A stretch of DNA of 64,000 bases from Halorussus sp. MSC15.2. Lineage in GTDB: Archaea > Halobacteriota > Halobacteria > Halobacteriales > Haladaptataceae. The first letter of the stretch is position 1; the number at the start of each line of letters is the position of its first letter. A model generated the notes under the pieces. That model worked only from the letters and a program-made list of their open reading frames with translations. It was not told the origin of the DNA and did no database searches. Below are positions 60,857 through 64,000 of the stretch, piece after piece. Where the stretch lies: the NCBI RefSeq assembly GCF_010747475.1, contig NZ_VSLZ01000003.1:186001-250000 (forward strand). Reading direction: 5' to 3'. The translations under genes were made by a program, and so were the position numbers.

Positions 60857-61390
60857 TCAGGCGAACTTCTCTTCGTAGAGTTCCATCGCGTGTTCGACGG
60901 CGTCCATCGCGGACTGCTTGTCCTCCCAGCCGAGGGTCTCGGTCTGCTTTCCGGCTTCGAGGTTCTTGTAGGTCTCGAAGAACTCCGAAATCTCGGCCTT
61001 CTGCTGGTCGGTCAGGTCGTCTACGTCCTGCACGTCGTCGTACCGGGGGTCCTCGGAGGGGACGGCGATGACCTTGTCGTCTTTCTCGCCGTCGTCGTCC
61101 ATCTTCATCAGCGCGACCGGACGGGCCTCGACGACGCATCCGGGGAACGTCTGGTCCTCCACGAGGACCAGCACGTCGAAGGGGTCCTCGTCGTCGTAGT
61201 ACGACTGCGGGATGAACCCGTAGTCGCTCGGATAGTGGACGTTGCTGTGGAGGACGCGGTCGAGGACGACGCCGGGGATGTCCTTATCGTACTCGTACTT
61301 GTTGCGCTCGCCTTTGAGACACTCTACGACAGCGTAGATTTCCTCGGGCGGGTTCGGTCCAGTCTCCAAATCTTCCCAGAGGTTCGCCAT
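60857..61390 (-). CDS. ppa: inorganic pyrophosphatase, family I
   Basis: Hydrolyses pyrophosphate to drive biosynthesis. The 177-residue cytoplasmic enzyme has the family signature YYDDEDPFDVLVL near residues 64-75, the Lys/Arg and Tyr substrate contacts in GERNKYEYDKD and YPSDYGFIPQSYY, and VIAVPSEDPRYDDVQD. It is divergent from rosR, as in Halobacterium from memory. Confidence 0.95.
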   Translation of the reverse strand: MANLWEDLETGPNPPEEIYAVVECLKGERNKYEYDKDIPGVVLDRVLHSNVHYPSDYGFIPQSYYDDEDPFDVLVLVEDQTFPGCVVEARPVALMKMDDDGEKDDKVIAVPSEDPRYDDVQDVDDLTDQQKAEISEFFETYKNLEAGKQTETLGWEDKQSAMDAVEHAMELYEEKFA

Positions 61391-61615
61391 GTGCAGTCCG
61401 GGAATCCGTCCGAAGTCCGGAAAGTCCTTTCGGCATTGCGTCGTCGGCCGCGGTGCGCGCGAGAGGATATTGCCGTGACAGGTCGCGTCGATTCTCGAAT
61501 TTTACCCGGATGCACCTACCATTCGGTGGTAGTATCGGCATATTCCTCCTGTAAACTCCGGCCAATTGAGGAAGGATTAAATACCGTCGTGACAAATCGC
61601 AGGGTGTCAGAGTCT
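61391..61615. promoter_or_regulatory. divergent ppa/rosR promoter region
   Basis: 225 bp. It holds an A/T box GGATTAAATA (61574-61582) for rosR and an inverted repeat CTACCA-TTCGG-TGGTAG (61516-61532) that could be an operator. A GTG at 61604, in frame with rosR and four codons upstream, is an alternative start. Confidence 0.5.
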
Positions 61616-61972
61616 ATGTCAGAGGCACAGACACTCACAGAGACGAGTACCGCACGCAACCTTACCGCCTTCCAGAAGAACATCCTGACCATCCTCTCCG
61701 AGGAACCGATGTACGGTCTCGCTATCAAGCGAGAACTCGAGGACTTCTACGGGGAAGAGGTCAATCACGGGCGACTGTACCCGAACCTCGACACGCTGGT
61801 CGAGAAGGGGTACGTCGAGAAGAGCGAACTCGACAAGCGAACCAACCAGTACGAACTCACCGACGAGGGTCTCGCTGTCGTCGTGGACGCCCTTCAGTGG
61901 ACGCTCTCGAAGTTCGTCACCGACGAGGAGCGCGCCGAACAGGTCCGCGAACTCGTCGCAGACAACGAGTAA
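61616..61972 (+). CDS. rosR: PadR-like winged-helix regulator, RosR orthologue
   Basis: A 118-residue winged-helix protein: NLTAFQKNILTILSEEPMYGLAIKRELEDFY (core PMYGLAIKRELEDFYGEEV), recognition helix RLYPNLDTLVEKGYVE, wing KSELDKRTNQYELTDEG and a C-terminal dimerisation helix. It closely resembles RosR, the Halobacterium regulator of the oxidative stress response, and has the same neighbours (ppa, rnhA, tfb). A homodimer that leaves DNA on oxidant exposure is inferred from that orthologue. Confidence 0.83.
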   Translation: MSEAQTLTETSTARNLTAFQKNILTILSEEPMYGLAIKRELEDFYGEEVNHGRLYPNLDTLVEKGYVEKSELDKRTNQYELTDEGLAVVVDALQWTLSKFVTDEERAEQVRELVADNE

Positions 61973-61999
61973 CACCGACTCCCGTCGCCCGGACGAAGA

Positions 62000-62593
62000 T
62001 TAATCGTTGGCGACCTCGAACACGAGGTCGATAGACTCCTCGACGACCGCTCGTTGTTTTTCTGTCGGCCACGCGTTTCGCGGGAAGTATTCTTCGAGGA
62101 ACTCCGCCACTTCTGCGCTGGTCGCCGATTCGACCGGCCGAGCGTAGTGGTTCCCCATGAAATCCGCGAACGCGGCGACGTTGTCGCCGTGAACACGACC
62201 GTGTTCGCGCCGCACTTTCTCGGCGATGTCGCGGTTGTGCTCCTCGACGGAGTCCCAGTCGTCGGGGTCGCCCGGCCCGGACAGCGACACCTCGACCGCG
62301 CGGTCGGTGTCGTCGATGCGCTCGGTCCGAATCGTCCCGTCTTCGAGCCATTCGTCGGGATGAAGGACCAGCGTCGCGCCGGTGTCCTCCTCGCGGACCC
62401 GCGCTCTGAAGTCGTAGTCGGCGAGCAGGTCGGCCCGGTCCTCGCGGTAGGCGTCGGCCTCCGCGTCGTCCACGGCCTCGCGCGCGAGTCGCGTCAAGCG
62501 CTCGACGCGCTCGACCGTCTCTCTGGGGAGTTCGCCGTCGGCCGGTTCGTCGCCGTTCTCGATAGCGTCGTCGGAACTGTCGGTCTCAGGCAT
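62000..62593 (-). CDS. rnhA-operon protein of unknown function
   Basis: A 197-residue acidic protein that follows rnhA with an 8-nt overlap (62586-62593). The N-terminus is disordered (DSSDDAIENGDEPADGE); the core contains LADYDFRARVREEDTGATLVLHPDEWLEDG and RREHGRVHGDNVAAFADFMG. It is conserved with rnhA in haloarchaea as far as I recall. A role with RNase HI is inferred only from coupling. Confidence 0.78.
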   Translation of the reverse strand: MPETDSSDDAIENGDEPADGELPRETVERVERLTRLAREAVDDAEADAYREDRADLLADYDFRARVREEDTGATLVLHPDEWLEDGTIRTERIDDTDRAVEVSLSGPGDPDDWDSVEEHNRDIAEKVRREHGRVHGDNVAAFADFMGNHYARPVESATSAEVAEFLEEYFPRNAWPTEKQRAVVEESIDLVFEVAND

Positions 62594-63179
62594 CGTCGAG
62601 GGCCTCGTTGGCCAGTTTGTCGGCGCGCTCGTTTATCTCTCTCGGCACGTGACTCAGTTCCCAGTCGTCGAAGTCGGTCAGCAGTTCACGGACCGTGACG
62701 CGATACTCGCGCAGGTCGGGGTCGTTGGTGTTCCACGCGCCCGTGACCTGTTTGACGATGAGTTCGGAGTCGCCTTTCACCTCGACGGTGTCGAACCCGT
62801 AGTCGCGCGCGGCCCGAAGCGCGTGAATCAGTGCCTCGTACTCGGCCTGATTGTTCGTCGCGCGCCCGATGGTCTCGCTGCCCTCCGCGGCGATACCGTC
62901 GCTCGTGACGACGACCCATCCGACGGACGCCGGTCCGGGATTCCCCCTGCTCGCGCCGTCGAAGTAGACGTAGGCGTGGCCGCCCTCCTCGCGGAGCAGC
63001 GACTCGATGTCGTGCGGATTCGAACCCTGTATCACGACTTTCTCGTCGTACGCGACGGCGTTCGCGTCGCCGTACTCCGCGCGCCACCGCTCGTGGTCGG
63101 AGTTGCCCGCCGACACGTCCGCACCCGCGTCGGCTAGTTTCTGGCGCGCGGCGTCCACGTCGCACTCGATAACGGGCAT
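62586..63179 (-). CDS. rnhA: ribonuclease HI with N-terminal extension
   Basis: Degrades RNA in RNA-DNA hybrids. Catalytic residues are Asp74 (YFDGASRGNPG), Glu113 (NNQAEYEAL), Asp137 (KGDSELIVKQ) and Asp187 (NERADKLANEAL). The first 68 residues are an extra domain (WRAEYGDANAVAYDEKVVIQ) similar to the Halobacterium enzyme. A 10-bp palindrome CGTTTAAACG (63200-63209) is at TATA distance from ATG 63179. Confidence 0.92.
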   Translation of the reverse strand: MPVIECDVDAARQKLADAGADVSAGNSDHERWRAEYGDANAVAYDEKVVIQGSNPHDIESLLREEGGHAYVYFDGASRGNPGPASVGWVVVTSDGIAAEGSETIGRATNNQAEYEALIHALRAARDYGFDTVEVKGDSELIVKQVTGAWNTNDPDLREYRVTVRELLTDFDDWELSHVPREINERADKLANEALDDA

Positions 63180-63199
63180 GACAGTTCATCCACGATAGC

Positions 63200-63209
63200 C
63201 GTTTAAACG
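63200..63209 (-). promoter_or_regulatory. palindromic TATA box of rnhA
   Basis: CGTTTAAACG, a perfect 10-bp palindrome, 21-30 nt upstream of the rnhA ATG. It can be read as an A/T box on either strand, between the divergent rnhA and tfb genes. Confidence 0.6.
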
Positions 63210-63317
63210 CCTTCCGATGGCGGTTTGCGCCGCTAATGGTGACCACCGGCAGAACTCGAAATGACGATGCGCGCCGCGGAATGTGACCTTCGAGTAAGGG
63301 GCCATTACCGGGCAAGG

Positions 63318-63324
63318 GTTTAAG
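63318..63324 (+). promoter_or_regulatory. TATA box of tfb
   Basis: GTTTAAG, 30-36 nt before the tfb ATG. A second A/T run (TATAAAAG, 63343-63350) lies too close to the start to place a transcript before the ATG. Confidence 0.5.
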
Positions 63325-63353
63325 TGCATCGACACTACTACTATAAAAGTGCG

Positions 63354-64000
63354 ATGACACGGTCCACTCGCCAGCGGGAGCGCCAAGCCGAGGCGGAGCA
63401 AACGGAGGACGAGTCAGAGGGTGTACGCGAATGCCCCGAATGCAATTCTGACAACCTCGTGAAGAGTTCCGACAGGGCGGAACTCGTATGTGAAGACTGC
63501 GGTCTCGTCGTCGAGGAGGAGCAAATCGACCCCGGTCCTGAGTGGCGCGCGTTCAACCATCAGGAGCGTCAGGAGAAGTCGCGCGTGGGTGCCCCGACCA
63601 CCCAGACGATGCACGACAAGGGCCTGACGACCACCATCGACTGGAAGGACAAGGACGCCTACGGTCGGTCCATCTCCTCGAAGAAGCGAAGTCAGATGCA
63701 TCGACTGCGAAAGTGGCAGGAGCGAATTCGGACGAAGGACGCGGGCGAGCGCAATCTCCAGTTCGCGCTCAGCGAAATCGACCGCATGGCCTCGGCACTC
63801 GGCGTCCCGCGGTCGGTCCGGGAGGTGGCGAGCGTCATCTACCGGCGTGCGCTCAAGGAGGACCTGATTCGGGGGCGCTCCATCGAGGGCGTCGCCACGA
63901 GCGCACTCTACGCCGCGTGTCGAAAGGAGGGCATCCCGCGAAGCCTCGAAGAAATCTCGGAGGTATCGCGCGTCGAACGGAAGGAAATCGGTCGAACCTA
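63354..64000 (+). CDS. tfb: transcription initiation factor TFB (partial, cut by window edge)
   Basis: The archaeal TFIIB homologue that bridges TBP-bound TATA and RNA polymerase. Visible: the zinc ribbon ([22 protein letters not shown]), the B-reader/linker ([35 protein letters not shown]) and the first cyclin fold ([40 protein letters not shown]). The frame is open at the right edge, so the second cyclin repeat is outside the window. Haloarchaea have several TFBs; from memory, a tfb gene sits at this place in Halobacterium. Confidence 0.95.
   Translation, partial: MTRSTRQRERQAEAEQTEDESEGVRECPECNSDNLVKSSDRAELVCEDCGLVVEEEQIDPGPEWRAFNHQERQEKSRVGAPTTQTMHDKGLTTTIDWKDKDAYGRSISSKKRSQMHRLRKWQERIRTKDAGERNLQFALSEIDRMASALGVPRSVREVASVIYRRALKEDLIRGRSIEGVATSALYAACRKEGIPRSLEEISEVSRVERKEIGRT

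Noticed and set aside
1-64000. Defence island, prophage or IS element
   Set aside because: No transposase, integrase, nuclease-toxin, restriction or phage structural gene was recognised, and gene order looks like core chromosome throughout.

Overview
The window is chromosomal DNA from a haloarchaeon (class Halobacteria). The evidence is high GC with GC-rich third positions, very acidic proteins, twin-arginine lipobox exports, PGF-CTERM surface proteins, a halocyanin domain, leaderless genes with TATA boxes 25-30 nt upstream, and archaeal machinery (TFB, aCPSF1, archaeal ProRS, PolX, KorAB). A Halorussus-like genus is plausible but cannot be fixed from sequence alone. No rRNA, tRNA, CRISPR array, IS element or prophage was found.

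Layout. 0-2.7 kb: korAB, a 2-oxoacid:ferredoxin oxidoreductase. 2.8-9.4 kb: exported proteins, a geranylgeranyl-reductase-type flavoprotein, an acyl-CoA ligase/hydrolase pair and a MaoC hydratase. 9.4-17.2 kb: a PGF-CTERM protein, proS, an iron-type alcohol dehydrogenase, two Nudix enzymes, a VOC protein, a ferredoxin reductase-like protein and two unknowns. 17.5-24.9 kb: the termination RNase aCPSF1/FttA, a secreted glycosidase, SppA, a VTT membrane protein and a membrane metalloprotease. 24.9-30.4 kb: an MfnA-type decarboxylase, then trpC-trpB-trpA followed by the archaeal shikimate-entry aldolase, so aromatic precursor supply and tryptophan synthesis share one transcription unit. 30.5-36.2 kb: a degenerate response regulator, a winged-helix regulator, an alkyltransferase-like protein, a zinc membrane protein, a Mut7-C RNase and PolX. 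36.4-47.9 kb: methyltransferase, GNAT, AN1-rhomboid, endonuclease V, SDR, a five-repeat PKD surface protein, ArsA/Get3, a glycosyltransferase, an MFS transporter and an aldo/keto reductase. 48.0-50.5 kb: a large Tat lipoprotein with six HExLE repeats and a halocyanin domain, behind two metal-repressor-like palindromes. 50.5-60.8 kb: a DHH phosphoesterase, a degenerate DHH paralogue, a four-gene coupled operon of unknown single-TM exported proteins (the best candidate for an uncharacterised envelope system) and an alkaline-phosphatase-fold enzyme. 60.9-64 kb: ppa, rosR, rnhA-associated protein, rnhA and tfb (cut by the right edge). From memory this block has the same order as in Halobacterium.

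Two cross-cutting observations stand out. First, at least five in-frame insertions in four genes (acyl-CoA ligase, trpC twice, Mut7-C RNase, polX) consist of one to three short perfect hairpins, mostly 7-9 bp stems with 3-nt loops. They look like a mobile palindromic element that tolerates being translated. Second, six genes carry single frameshifts and every one is exactly one base short. That pattern fits under-called bases in the assembly better than real gene decay.
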